From positions 124,001 through 188,000 of the forward strand of contig JARBJD010000132.1 in assembly GCA_033064195.1 (NCBI GenBank): 64,000 nt of DNA. Direction: 5' to 3'. A program made the position numbers and the translations under genes. This document shows, piece after piece, positions 31,101 to 42,733 of this stretch. How positions within the stretch are numbered: position 1 is the stretch's first letter; each line of letters begins with the position of its first letter. The notes under the pieces were generated by a model that saw only the letters and a program-made list of their open reading frames with translations, was not told where the DNA came from and did no database searches. Origin of the DNA: Blattamonas nauphoetae. Taxonomy: Eukaryota > Preaxostyla > Oxymonadida.

Positions 31101-34100
31101 GACACGTCATTCCACTCACATCCGACAACACTTCAGAGAGTGTGGTGAACGAGATGGAGAGTGGGTTGGCTTTCACTGCGAAGACGGCTTGAGAGAAGAA
31201 GCCAGTCAGCGACGAGACATCAATTGTCGTGTCGGCGAGGACAAGCGAGACGAATGAAGTGTCGACAAAGCTTGCGGTGGATGAAGCATCAGTCCCGGCT
31301 GCGAAGTGGATCGTTCTGCTTGTCAGTGTTTGCCTGAACGATGGTCCACTCAGAATCTTCAGAATCGACACAACCTCTGCTGGTGTCTCGGTGGTTGATA
31401 TTTTTGCGTTGGATGTGAACGAGGATGAAGAGGTGGCTGTGAAGAGAGTGGCGGTGGATTCGATTGTGGCTGTTTTGGGAGCTTTGATTTCAACGAGGGT
31501 GGTGGTTGGTGTTGGATCCGCATTCGACGAGCCAAACGAGATCGGTCCCACACTCAATCTCGACGATGTAGATTTTGAGGTGAGTGAAACGAAGGCAGCT
31601 GTGGGAGTGCCTGTGAATTCGCAGTCAAACAGTGTCACCGATCCAATTTCGATTGTGTCTGATTCAATGGCAAAGGCAGTGCTGCTGAACGAGAGATCAG
31701 TTGCCTTAAGCTCGTCTGCAACAATTGTTCCTGTCTCAGACACAGACACCAGCTGATTCGCTTTGACTTGAGTTCCATCTGTGTGCGACTTGAATGTGCA
31801 TCCTGTCAGTGTCAGTTTCCCACTTGTCAGATTCAGCAGTGTTGGTGTTTGCGATGCGACGTTCTCAGTGAACGTGAAAGCGATTCGTGTGAACTTCACA
31901 CTTCCCGAACATGTCAGTGAATGTGCTGCTTTGAGTTGGATGGCTGCTGAGCCAATGTCTGCCTTTGGTCGGAACGATGACGATTTGACAGTCACGTCGC
32001 CATTCAGAAGACCAGCACCAACCACAACCACAAAGTGGCCGTTCAATTCTGTGTTTATTAACTGATTTGCTGCTCCTCTGATCGACTGGCACGGAGTGGC
32101 ATCCTTCCCACAACCAGCAGCATCATTGGGTTGTGAGGCATCCACATTCACAGTCATCAGCTGGACGAGATATTCTGGAATGCCGAGCTCCACGATTCCG
32201 TAATCGCCTCCTCTCGACTCGCATCTGAAGCGAGCGTTGTCAGCAGGGTTGTCCTCCCATTCGACAGCGAATCTGGCTGCGGTCAGAACCTTCTTGTCCA
32301 GTGACAGGTCGGCAGCCGAGATGAACACGTCTTTCGCTTTGGTGGCGTTGGATGTGAATTGGAGATCGGAGAGGACGAAGTCGGCGGTGTCTGCTTCGAG
32401 GAAGAGATGGATCGCTCCTCCAACTCCACTTCCATCGCTCAGCTTGCAGCTCGTGAATGACGACGACGAGATCGAGACGGAAGACGAGCTCGACACAGAT
32501 GCCGAGATCGCTGCGCCTTTGTCGAGGTTGGAGTGGATGCTGCTGAAGCTCGATTGAGTCACTGTCAGCGAACCACTCACAACATTCACCAATCGACCGT
32601 TCTGTGCACTTCCTTTGCCAACCAGAGCACAGTTGTTGATCTGCACAGTTCCTCCTGTATCCACTTCAACCAGATTCCACCCTTCCGAACTCAAGGCTGA
32701 CAGCTGCAGTGTCATTTTGGAGAGAGTGGCTGAGCCGGTCGTCACGAAGATCGCAGCGCTGTAAGCGGGTGACGTGAATTCAACCTTCGTTCCTGTGTCG
32801 CCTTCGCGTTTGCCTTGTCCTTCGATTGTGATTTTGCGAGAGGCGACAAAACATTATTTTCGTCGTTGGATCCCTCCGTCTTGAAATCTCCTTCCTGAAC
32901 ACGAATGGTGTATCCTGTTTTGATGAAAAGGCCAGCGTTGGAGACAGTTCGACATGGACTTTCTTCGCTTCCGCACGTCGGAGAATCAGATCCAGTAATC
33001 GAAACGATGGGATTCTGAGCAAGGAATTTATTGTCCAGGTTTTGGTTGGAAGCTTTACCAAATCGGATGTTGTGCGTCTCTCCGCTTATTGAGTCTGTCG
33101 CCACGCCTTCAACACGTGATTTGCCATCAGCGTTCTTCCCTTTGAAGAAGTCCGGAATTGTGGTTTCATCATTTTGTCCTGGCCATTTGTAATTGTGGCA
33201 ACTTTGACAAACATGACATGACCCCCGGAGTTTGATTGGCCTTTAGTTTCATTCACTGGAAAGAAATGGAAGAGAGATTGGATGAGGAGGGAGGAATGAG
33301 TGAACAAGAAGAGAGAGACTGAACTCGTCAGGATAGAGACAACAAACCTTTCGTTCCAATGAACATGCAAAACGCGAATTTGAAATAATATGGCAGAATT
33401 TTTGGATCGGCTGCGTTGTCGACGAAGATGCCGCCGCCAAACGAAGGAGCAGTGCAGTCCTGGAAGAGCGAGTCCACAATGTGATGCCCTTCTTTGAGAT
33501 GGATGTAAAGCGCCCTCCTCCTCCATTCGCGTGTTGGGCTGTGTTGTGGCTGTCTCCGCTGAATTCGCCTGAGCATGGCCCTATCGTTGAATAGCATTTC
33601 TCGAACTGGGATGATAACACGGTGAGTTTGGTGTTCAATCCGCAGAATATCGCTCCCCATTTCTTCCTCGGCAGTTTAGGAACACACAGTGATCGGCTTT
33701 CACCTCGTCGCCCGAACTGAACACGGCCCCTCCGTCGCCCATCGTTCCAGACGATACGTTCTCAAAATGGCATTTTTCCAAAGTGAGTGTTCCTCCAGTG
33801 CAGTGAATCGCGCCTCCAGAAGTTACAACTGGTTCAACTGGATCAACTGGTTCAGCTGGATCAACTGGTTCAACTGGTTCAGCTGGATCAACTGGTTCAA
33901 CTGGTGCGACAATATTGATGAAGACATCGTTTGTGTAAGTCGCACTCGTAGTGAGTTCGATGCGGTCATTGTATGTCTGCCCGTTTCTGAGATGAAGGAA
34001 GGAGGAGTTCAGGACGAGGAGTGACTCTGCCCTGCCGAAATCGGTAAGGGCACCTTGGTAGGGCATTTCGGAGTGCTCCATTGTCGTCGTCACCACAACC

Positions 34101-34753
34101 AGAGATGAGACGTGATTTGAGCTGTATTGATGGGAAGGAGCTTTTGAAAGCAGCGATGTGGAGATATTTCGGAATCGGGAGGCAGAAAGGTGGACAGTGG
34201 AGGACGGACCAGATGTCAAGAAAGGCGTGTCCATGCGAAGCGATATGCTTCCGAAATCCACACCAGAAAGGGAAATTCGAGATTCCTCATTTGTTGACGA
34301 GATTATAGGAGCAACAAGAGCGGCCTGGCCGAGAATGTCCAAACGGATCGACGAAAGTGTGAGCGAGCCCCCATTCGATATGAACGTGGAGTTTGTCGAT
34401 GCCTCCTGAGAAATCGTACAGAGGTGAAATAATAGATGGCTGTCCGACGAAATCAATGCAATTGGTTGATTATGCGATGGTTGGAAATGGAGGGTGTTCG
34501 ACGAAAAGGTGGCGTTGCTGAGATCAAACATAAATGAGGATTTGTCATCAGAGACAAGTCTAGAAAACAATGAGCCTGAAAGACTGAGAATTGTATTCGT
34601 TAGTTTCAGGTCCTTGGCAAGGAACGTTTCGTTCCGGAGTGACACAGATGATTCGGAATAATGAGACGACTGTCGATAATATAATTGATCGAACAAGTCA
34701 ATCGGAGGATGATGTGCATAAATAAGTGTAAAAACAAAGAATGGCACGAGCAT
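28153..34753 (-). CDS. Large secreted beta-helix receptor with membrane helix and kinase-like C-terminus
   Basis: The gene starts MLVPFFVFTLIYAHH, a signal peptide. Then come a proline-rich PVEPVDPAEP repeat (33,830-33,910) and many right-handed beta-helix repeats (GGAIHCTGGTLTLEKCHFEN type). A membrane helix follows (TIVLPIIIVVAVVLVIFII at 29,200-29,277) and a basic stop-transfer RRRNKNKKK. The last ~260 residues keep a protein kinase lobe: RWNAPENTKRK matches subdomain VIII, and LALTLFEMLSEQVPFSEL follows, but no HRD or DFG is visible, so it looks like a pseudokinase. One 92 bp intron (33,256-33,347) is placed by frame. Elsewhere the frame changes at four short homopolymer runs, with coding similarity continuing each time. 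Beta-helix/kinase receptors of this kind are abundant in oxymonads. Confidence 0.75.
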
Positions 34754-34948
34754 CGAATCTGCAAGAAGTCCTGATTTACAAATAAAGGGTTTGATTCGAT
34801 CATTCCGTGTCGAACAAATCGTATCAGATTTGACTTGATCGTTCGTTCGGTGAATCGTTATCGCTGGTGCTCAAAATTTGAATTATAAAGTCCTCATCCC
34901 AATATCAACCATTTTTTGTCGATCAAACCATTGCAAACTTATTTTGGA

Positions 34949-37092
34949 ATGACACTCATCTTATCTTTGATCTTCAGTCTGGAATGCGCTTCAAGTAGTT
35001 ACCACTTCACATTCGCACATACAAATGACGGTTTGCCTATTCATCGTCATTTTCTCAGTCCATGGCTATGTCAATCTCTCCAAGCAGGTGATCGGTGTTG
35101 ACGCTTCTTTTGCGGATGCTGAGAACTTCTTTTACACAATCAAGCAGGTCGGACACGATAACGTCACAAATTTCGCCTATATAATCGATTCTGGAGATTT
35201 CATCGAGGTCGATCTTTTTTTCTGTTATTCTTGAAGGGTACTGCATACAGCGATTTATCAACCTACAAAGGTGAACTAAACTTCGCTCTTATGAATATCT
35301 CGAGTTACGATGTTGTCACCTTTGGCAATCACGAACTTCAGAACCAAACCAATTTCAAGCATATCCACTCCGACATCACAAACGACAATTTTAAGCCAAA
35401 GTCTGCATTTCCCCCACTATTCATATCTCATCCTTCCCTCAATTTTCTTCTGTTTCTCACAGATATCTCTATACAAATCTTTACAACACGTCTGACAATA
35501 ACACGTCGACAAAATACGATAAACATTATTATCACTCTATCGATCATCCAGCTTTGGGGGTGATCACGTTTCTTGGTCTATCCACACCCGGAATCCCAAT
35601 CGGCGATCCAAACGCACTTTTCAGATCTGACACCATGGAGAACACGTTCTCACGGCCAGAAATCCAAAACTTGTTGAAAGACGACTCAACAAAGATGTTT
35701 GTGCTGATCTGCCACTTCGACTACGACGAATCTGACGCCATCCAAATGGAGAAGAAGATCAAGGCCATACGCGCAGGAATGGACACAGATGTCCCCTTTG
35801 TCTGTCTGATGGGCCACACCCATCAAATACAAGCTGCTCAGCGCGGTCAGTTCATCTACATGCAAAGTGGGCATTATCTGAGCTCGATCGGCGTGATGGA
35901 GTTCGACATTGTGATCTCAACTGAAGAAGGAAAGACAACACGTGAAGTGAAGAACCCGTTCTTCTCAAACGTGTTTATGAGCCGATTTGAGCTGAACAAG
36001 TTCTTTCTTGATCACTACCCTCACGTCCAGAAGAATACAGAATCAAACTCTGCTGACAATGTGCTCCTTGCCACTGGAATGGCTGTGGATGATGTGGACA
36101 GGCTGATTCCGATTCATTTCATCGGCCATAATTCCACACAAACCCATTCCTCATTCCGTTCGACTGAAAACGGAGGAATACAAACATCACCAAATTACAA
36201 AGCGATGAACGATTTAATCTCCGCATTTCACACAAAACACAAACTGGAGGAGATTGTTGGGTACAACCCTTCGATTCTCCGTCCCGATTTCTCTGACAAG
36301 GTTAACTCACTCCACGCCAAATTCGTGAACGAGATCTATCCCACTGTCAACCCACGAATCCCCGACAAGAAAAGCAGTAAGAACAAAGACCATCGCATCT
36401 ATATTATGAACGAGGGAGGCGTACGAGCCATTATTCCGCGCGGCGATCTCACCCAAGTTGATCTAGTGGCAGTTGATCCTTTTGGGAACCAATGGCATTC
36501 ACTGACCAACGTGAAAGGGTCGAAAGTGAACGCTGCGTTCTCTCGCGAAATGACGACAAACAAGTTCTTCTTGCTTCCAGAAACAACATCCATTGAGAAG
36601 GAACAAGACGACATGCGAAGACTCCACGAAACAGTCACCAGCCGCGTCCGCCGGAAATACGAAAAACCCTCAAATGCCCCTCAGCCATCAGAAACGGCCA
36701 TATTATCCGAAATTGAGGAGATCTACAAGGCAGAGCTTGGCGAAGACAGCGCTTCATTCGACAGCAAATTCATCCGAACCAACGTCACAATTAACAACGA
36801 CGACGAATACGACCTTTTTGGGTCGGGTTACGTGATGAGCAAAGTGAAGGCACTGTTCGACGATCCCTCGCTAATTCCCGACGCGTCCGAAGTGTTTTGT
36901 TCCGCCGTGCTGCAGCCGTATTTTGCGAAGAAGATGACGCTGTCCAGCTGGCTCGATGTGAATGTGGGTTGGTGGTGGGTGGTTGGCAGCGTGGCGTTGG
37001 TGATGATCCTGTGCGCCGCTGCTGTAGTCGTCATCTCGTGTTGTTGTTGTCCCAGGGCGTGTTCGAAAGGGGGAGCGGGGAATTCTGTTTGA
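34949..37092 (+). CDS. Membrane-anchored metallophosphatase, 5'-nucleotidase family (four exons)
   Basis: Exons 34,949-35,030, 35,059-35,207, 35,237-35,400 and 35,463-37,092 join into 674 residues. Their introns are 28, 29 and 62 bp, all GT-AG. An upstream in-frame ATG at 34,916 is possible, but the chosen one gives a compact signal peptide (MTLILSLIFSLECASS). Splicing restores the metallophosphoesterase motifs TNDVHG, GNHEL and GHTH. The nucleotidase C-terminal domain follows with NEGGVRAIIPRGDLTQVDL and VDPFGN. A membrane helix (VVGSVALVMILCAAAVVVI) and a cysteine-rich short tail end the protein. It would hydrolyse nucleotides or other phosphoesters at the surface or in the endomembrane lumen. 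It diverges from the beta-helix receptor across 195 bp. Confidence 0.85.
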
Positions 37093-37319
37093 CTTTTTTT
37101 TCGACGTGTCAAAGTTTCTATGGGTCATTTTTTTCTCCATTTCTCAATCCCTGTGACTGGAGTTCAAGATGGTGTTAATTGGATTGTTTGCAATTCGTGC
37201 AAGTTGGAACAATCTCTTTTTTGTCTAATCTTCACACTTCGGAGTTTTCGGAGTTTAAGTTGATCAAAAAAGTACAAGTTAAGGTTTGAATTTGTCTTGA
37301 TCAACTATTTTAATCAGTC

Positions 37320-39212
37320 ATGATCACAGTATTCTGTCTGACGATATTGTACGCAGCCGAAAACCTTGGGGTTTTTTTTAACATCGACTCCAACGGTAAT
37401 ACTCCATCAAAACTCGTCGTACCATCAAATAATTACGAGTTCAGTGGAGTCACCCTGCACGACACCACCGTTGAGCTTGAAGCCGCAGAACGCTCCAACC
37501 TCTTCGCCAATGCAATGTCAAAGTGCCTGTTTGACATCAGCAACACCACAGCCAGCATTAGCAACTTTGACCTGCCAATCGCTTCGGAGACAAAAGTCGC
37601 AATTGCACGCTCAGATTCTGTCATGACTGTCTCCAACAGCGAGCTGTACTTCACTACACTCACTGTCCCATTTGTTGCCGAAGATGCCGATATTATTCTT
37701 GATGGGATCACGATCAGATCGGACTTCGCTGTCCCAGAACTTGTTGAAGCCACGTCCCCAGTTGCCCTCATCCGCGTGATCAACTCAGACCTCTCCAACT
37801 TTGACATCCTTGGCGATTCGACCTTGCTTGGTCGATCTCCAGCGATCCGCGAAGTCCACAACACCAAGTTCACCGCGGTTGAGTCCACATTCTCCGAGAA
37901 CGTCCCGAACCTGTTCAGCTGCACTGAAGAATCGTCGTCCCTTTTGAACAACGTTGAAACCTTCAACTGCACCAACACTTTCTACGGAGGAATCGTCGCT
38001 GGTCTCTTTGGTGACAAGTACTTCCGCGTGCACAACTCCAAGTTTTCGAGCGAAACCAGAACCGCAAATGCATACCATTGGAACATCTGCATCGGCGAGA
38101 AGGCTGAGTTCACAGATACCGAGTTCTCAGAACAACCTCTTTTGGGTGTCACAGCAACTGGGACATCGATCTTCAGTATGACCAAGGTTACCACCTTGAA
38201 AGGATGCAAGTTCCTCAACCAAAAGAGTCTCTTTGCTGGCGGATCAGTTGTTGTTGTCAATGCTCTCCAGGACTCGTCCCTCACCATCACAAGCTGCAAG
38301 TTCATCAACTGCTCGGCTGGTGGTGCTGGTGGAGCTCTTGTTGCCCTCGTTGCTTCTGTTAAGCTCCAGTTCGTCCGTTTTGAAAACTGCAAAGGTTCGT
38401 TCGTCGGAGCTGTCTATCTCGGCTGCACAACCATCGGATCTGGTCACTCTGTCACTATCTCGTCGTGCAAGTTCCTGAAATGCACAACTGCAGGTGCCGC
38501 TGGTGGACTGTCCATCACCACTATTGCTGAGAACCCAGTTCTTATCGACGATGCCACAACCTTCGACCAATGCGAGGCAGCTGTCTTTGCTGGTCTCTTC
38601 GCAACTTCCCCCACCATCAAGCTCAATGGCGTCCGCTTCAAGGCTTGCAAATCGCTTGGTGCCTACGCTGCTGGATACGTCATTGGATATGATGGGTCGA
38701 TCAAGAACATCCTCGTCCAAAACTGTGAATCCGTGATCTCTCCAGTTGGTCTTGGCGCTTTCTTTGTCAGAAGTGCAGCAGAGGAAGCCAAGAAGCTTTC
38801 TTATGAAGTCGAAGCCATCTTCGTTGAGGTGAAGTCTGGACTCAAGGACACCCTCGAACAATTGCATATTATGGTCAATGATATCGCTGAAGTTATTGAA
38901 CCGTCTGTTGACAAGATCAAGAAAATCGTTTCTGAGACCAAAGACAACATCATCGCCATCGGTACCAAAATGACCAAATCCAACACAAACAATGAAGTCT
39001 ACCTTCTCCCAAATGCTGCTCCATCGTCTCCTACTGTTCCAGAACCACAAGCCAAAGAAGGAGAGTTCGCCGACAAGTCTTCGAAGTATGCCAAACAATC
39101 CAAATCTGACCCACGTAAGGATAAGGGTATTAAGGATGCCGAAGCCGCTCTGTCGATCAGAGGACTCTCAGTTTCACTCATAGCTTTCCTTACCTTCTTC
39201 TTCCTCTGGTAA
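37320..39212 (+). CDS. Secreted beta-helix surface protein with GPI-like C-terminus, 630 aa
   Basis: A single-exon gene. MITVFCLTILYAAEN is a signal peptide. From about residue 50 to 480 the protein consists of beta-helix rungs with recurring Cys-Lys-Phe or Cys-x-Phe units (SLTITSCKFINCSAGGAGGA, SVTISSCKFLKCTTAGAAGG). A helical linker and a polar, lysine-rich stretch follow. The C-terminus ends in LSVSLIAFLTFFFLW directly before the stop, which looks like a GPI-attachment signal rather than a transmembrane receptor. It is related in fold to the large receptor at 28,153 but lacks a cytoplasmic domain. Role unknown; adhesion or surface coat is plausible. Confidence 0.75.
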   Translation: MITVFCLTILYAAENLGVFFNIDSNGNTPSKLVVPSNNYEFSGVTLHDTTVELEAAERSNLFANAMSKCLFDISNTTASISNFDLPIASETKVAIARSDSVMTVSNSELYFTTLTVPFVAEDADIILDGITIRSDFAVPELVEATSPVALIRVINSDLSNFDILGDSTLLGRSPAIREVHNTKFTAVESTFSENVPNLFSCTEESSSLLNNVETFNCTNTFYGGIVAGLFGDKYFRVHNSKFSSETRTANAYHWNICIGEKAEFTDTEFSEQPLLGVTATGTSIFSMTKVTTLKGCKFLNQKSLFAGGSVVVVNALQDSSLTITSCKFINCSAGGAGGALVALVASVKLQFVRFENCKGSFVGAVYLGCTTIGSGHSVTISSCKFLKCTTAGAAGGLSITTIAENPVLIDDATTFDQCEAAVFAGLFATSPTIKLNGVRFKACKSLGAYAAGYVIGYDGSIKNILVQNCESVISPVGLGAFFVRSAAEEAKKLSYEVEAIFVEVKSGLKDTLEQLHIMVNDIAEVIEPSVDKIKKIVSETKDNIIAIGTKMTKSNTNNEVYLLPNAAPSSPTVPEPQAKEGEFADKSSKYAKQSKSDPRKDKGIKDAEAALSIRGLSVSLIAFLTFFFLW

Positions 39213-39428
39213 GCTCTTTAGACCAGAGCATTCCTTCATTCTGCTCACTCAGTTTGAATTCTGTTATAGTCACCTATCTTATCAATATTGACGGAAATCG
39301 TTGTTTTCTCAGAGAATTAACCGAAAAAGTGGAGGGTTCGAGCTCTTTTGGGTTTCATCTATCGTGATTTTCTCTGATTTATGAACGGAAGGGTTTGATC
39401 GTCTTTTCGACTTTGTTGATGAAGATCA

Positions 39429-40175
39429 ATGATATACTTCATCTGCTTTGTGTTTGAAATGTTTGCCCTTCATCCCTCATCGTTTGAGCTTGTCATCGAC
39501 TCTCATAACGACATCTTACCCTCCCAAACTGAACCCAAATCTCCACATCAAACACACCCTCCATCTCTCGAAATTCACTCATCAGATTTGCAGGAGTCGA
39601 GAGAGACTCATCATCTCATCACTTCATTCCTGTCTCGCATTACTTTCTGGATTTCTCAGTCGATCCACCAGAATCTAACCAACAGCTCATCAAACTCATC
39701 CCAAATCAATTCCCGAAACCAAAATTATGAACCCATTCCATCAAACAGTGAGAATGAACAAGACTGGATCTGGATTCTGCCTCTTGTGTGCGGCCTCACA
39801 ATCGTTACAGTCTGGATTATCATCGCTGTCGTCTCCTTGAAATGGAAAAGGAGGAAAGAAAAAGAAAGGGAGGTCCGAGAACAGAATGGCATCACAGGAC
39901 GTCGCAAGCAGAAAACTGTTACAAATAGACTCGATCTGATTGAACAGAACTTCCAGGAGCCAAATTCTTACGCGCAAATGGAAAAGGAACGAGAATGGAA
40001 AACGATCGAAAGTGAATTTGATTCATTTTTGGGCGATGGAGGCGATTTTGGAGGCGATTCGGGACAGGAGGAACAAGACAGGACACAATCTCAACTGCCG
40101 AAAGACACCACACTCGCGTGTGAAGAGGAGGAATTAATCCGTCCCCATGCTGTGAGGCAGAAGCCAGAAACATGA
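39429..40175 (+). CDS. Single-pass membrane protein, 248 aa, unknown family
   Basis: The first ~18 residues (MIYFICFVFEMFALHPSS) are hydrophobic and may be a signal peptide. A Ser/Asn-rich ectodomain with several N-glycosylation sequons (NLTNSS, NSSQ) follows. The membrane helix WIWILPLVCGLTIVTVWIII at about 112-135 leads into KWKRRKEKERE, a clear stop-transfer. The acidic cytoplasmic tail has no known motif. It follows the beta-helix gene on the same strand after 216 bp. Confidence 0.6.
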   Translation: MIYFICFVFEMFALHPSSFELVIDSHNDILPSQTEPKSPHQTHPPSLEIHSSDLQESRETHHLITSFLSRITFWISQSIHQNLTNSSSNSSQINSRNQNYEPIPSNSENEQDWIWILPLVCGLTIVTVWIIIAVVSLKWKRRKEKEREVREQNGITGRRKQKTVTNRLDLIEQNFQEPNSYAQMEKEREWKTIESEFDSFLGDGGDFGGDSGQEEQDRTQSQLPKDTTLACEEEELIRPHAVRQKPET

Positions 40176-41369
40176 TTTCCGGAATTTTCAATTTTGTTGC
40201 TTTTTGTTTGGTTGGATGAGACAAGAATCTCTCTCCAACTTGAAAAGCTAAACTATTCTCTATCTGGATTCTCAAAGTGTTTTCTTATCTATTTTTCCTT
40301 TATTTCAACTTTCAACACTTCATTGAGACATCGTGCACGCGTCTAGAGTCTCTTTTTGGACGAGTCCCATAACAAAACATTTGAGAAAATAAGTTCTCTG
40401 TTTTTATTTCAGAAAAACCAAATGATCTCGAAAATGACTGTTAAATCTCGACTTTTATGTCTGGGAAAATATCAGAAGACGTTGAAACCGTTAAAACGAT
40501 GTAAATCAAGAACCAAACAAACAGAAATGATGTTCGTGGAGCTGTTAAGAGCTATTGATCTGAAAGATCATAAAAACAGAACGAACGAGAATTGTAAGAG
40601 CCAGTTAGGGGTGAATACCACCGGAAGGCACAGAAGAACGAAAGTGAGTGTCATGAAACAACCGTTCGGACTAAGCGACAATGAAGAAGGTAAGGGGATG
40701 GTATCAATAGAATGCAGCGGATAGTTAGAGTGACATCGCCATGACGGGGTTTAGTTGGCTGTGTTGATCGACCCCTGGGGATTTTTTGGTTGCTTGTGCG
40801 GTGAATGCTTTTGGAGTTCGAAAGTGGCAGAATCCCAGTATTGGCGAGGAGACTAAAAATTGGGAAATGATGAGATTGAGGATAAGATGAGACCGAGCGG
40901 ATTAATCTATTCTGTTTGGATTGGATGACTGTTCCATAACGACGAGTGAGTTTTGACGGTTGTGGGACGAGCTACAAGAAAATGCGAGGGTGAAAAAGGA
41001 AAAAATGATGGAATAAAAGGACGTTGAAATTAGTATCGTGAAATAGCGATAATGGTGAGTGGTGAGCTGGGATTGTCTCTAAAACATACAGTATGCATTG
41101 GATAAACGCAAATTGGAGAGTCTGTGATTTCAGATCCTCTATCAATCGTTGTTGTGATAGTTTGCTCGGTGTTATCGTTCATTGTGAATTGATCTACCCA
41201 ACATTTGTACTGACGAACTATTGATGATTAAAACGACGCAATTAGAATTTTCATCAAATGAACAGCATGTTATAAGGACGATTAATACTATTGTGACATG
41301 AAAATGGATAATCCGTTCCCGATAGATCAGAGTGAAGAGCGAAGGAGAGAGGTGAATATAGACTCTGGA
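40176..41369. other. Intergenic stretch without recognised gene
   Basis: About 1.2 kb. A basic 122-residue frame near 40,356 shows no domain and no signal of selection that I can see. The sequence is purine-rich on the plus strand towards 41,300. Nothing else supported. Confidence 0.45.
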
Positions 41370-42215
41370 TTATTCCTGTCTTCTTGTTCGGGGAGCTTCG
41401 TCATCGAAAAAGCGATTGTTTCTGCTGCGTCCATAATCACTGCGTTCCCTCTGTGGAACAAAAGACGTTTTGACAGGTTGAGCTGCAGGTTTGACTGAAC
41501 GAAGAAGGCAAGTGACATTACAACAGACAAGATGATCAAAATGAATGTATAAGAACACGAAGATGCAAAGAACACATCGTACCCTCTTCCTTCTTTTCTT
41601 CTGGTTCGGGTTTTTTCTCGGTTGGTGGGGGCGCGAGATTAGTGCCAGCAAAGATCTGGTCCATCGGATTCGATCGGCCCATCTCGTTCACAGGCTTGCT
41701 GAACTCGTCGGGCATCTTGAAGTTCCATCCTTCTGCGTGGATCGATGTGATTTGTGAGAGAGTCAAGAAGAGGTTAATAAATGTCAGATGATGTCAAAGA
41801 TACAGAATATGATGGGGAAGCAGACCAGGTTGCTGTTTGGCGAACGGATTCTTTGTTGTTTCCCAAAGTTCTTTGAGAGGAAGCTCACTGAAAGAGAAGG
41901 ACAGAGAATCCAGAATTAGAAAGAGACATAAACACAAGAAAATGCATCACAACAACCCCACAACCATTACACATTGATGCCATACTTGGTTTTGCTTAAA
42001 TCATCGGCGGTTGGGCCATTCTTGAAGTCGTCACCGCTTGTCTCCTTATCATTCCAAACTCCGCCAAATTTCTTGGCCCATGGATTTGGCTCTTCTTTTT
42101 CGTCTTTCTTGTCGGATTTCTTGTCGTAAGGGTTGTAGTTATCGAACCCTGGGTTGTTGAAGAAGTTATTCTGTGCCTGGAGGCAAGAGAGAAATAGTAG
42201 GCTGAGAGAGAACAT
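41370..42215 (-). CDS. Small secreted protein with four exons, 193 aa
   Basis: Exons on the minus strand are 41,971-42,215, 41,826-41,887, 41,583-41,732 and 41,370-41,494; introns are 83, 93 and 88 bp, all GT-AG. The spliced length of 582 bases divides exactly by three. The protein begins with a signal peptide (MFSLSLLFLSCLQA) and continues with a polar Asn/Lys/Glu-rich body containing NPWAKKFGGVWNDKE, LKELWETTKNPFAKQ and a PPPTEKKPEPEEKKEE low-complexity patch. The C-terminus is basic (ERSDYGRSRNN and RTRRQE). No family recognised. Exon joins are inferred from frame and splice signals only. Confidence 0.65.
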
Positions 42216-42733
42216 AGTATGGTGTAGGAGTGATCGATTCCCTTGATTGGGTGCGCGAGATTATCATTCGTATGCGAAGTGATTCAGATCAAACCCCTAA
42301 AAAGTTAACTCATTCTCGAAACGTTTGAAAGAATGTTTCACATCGAGCAGATTAACATGAAAAGAAACAAACGACAAATTATTCAACAATAAGTGGTAAA
42401 ATAATGGTTACTACAGCTTGGGCCAATCTACAACAAAAGAGTAAGATACGGGGCAGATGCGTGGTGTTGTCCATTTTATCAAAACAAGAATACAGCTTCC
42501 GAGAGAACTGAAAACGGTCTGAAACGTAAGTCAAGTAATTTGCGACTGCAGAGAACATGGAGAGGTCATTTCAACTTCATTTGAGAGATTCTGACGAAAT
42601 TGAAAAGAATTCACAATGTATGGGAGGGATGAAGAGGAAGATGAGGGAAAATGAGCAATGGTAAGATAATTGGGAGATAACAAAATGATTAACGGTTCAA
42701 AACAGACCATTCCAAAAATCGTCTTCAGATCAA
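42216..42733. other. Intergenic stretch, nothing recognised
   Basis: 518 bp of AT-rich sequence between the start of the four-exon gene and the end of the first helical-family gene. No open frame or repeat that I can support. Confidence 0.5.

Noticed and set aside
40356-40724. 122-residue basic protein
   Set aside because: No domain, no signal peptide, composition follows the local purine-rich DNA, no promoter context.
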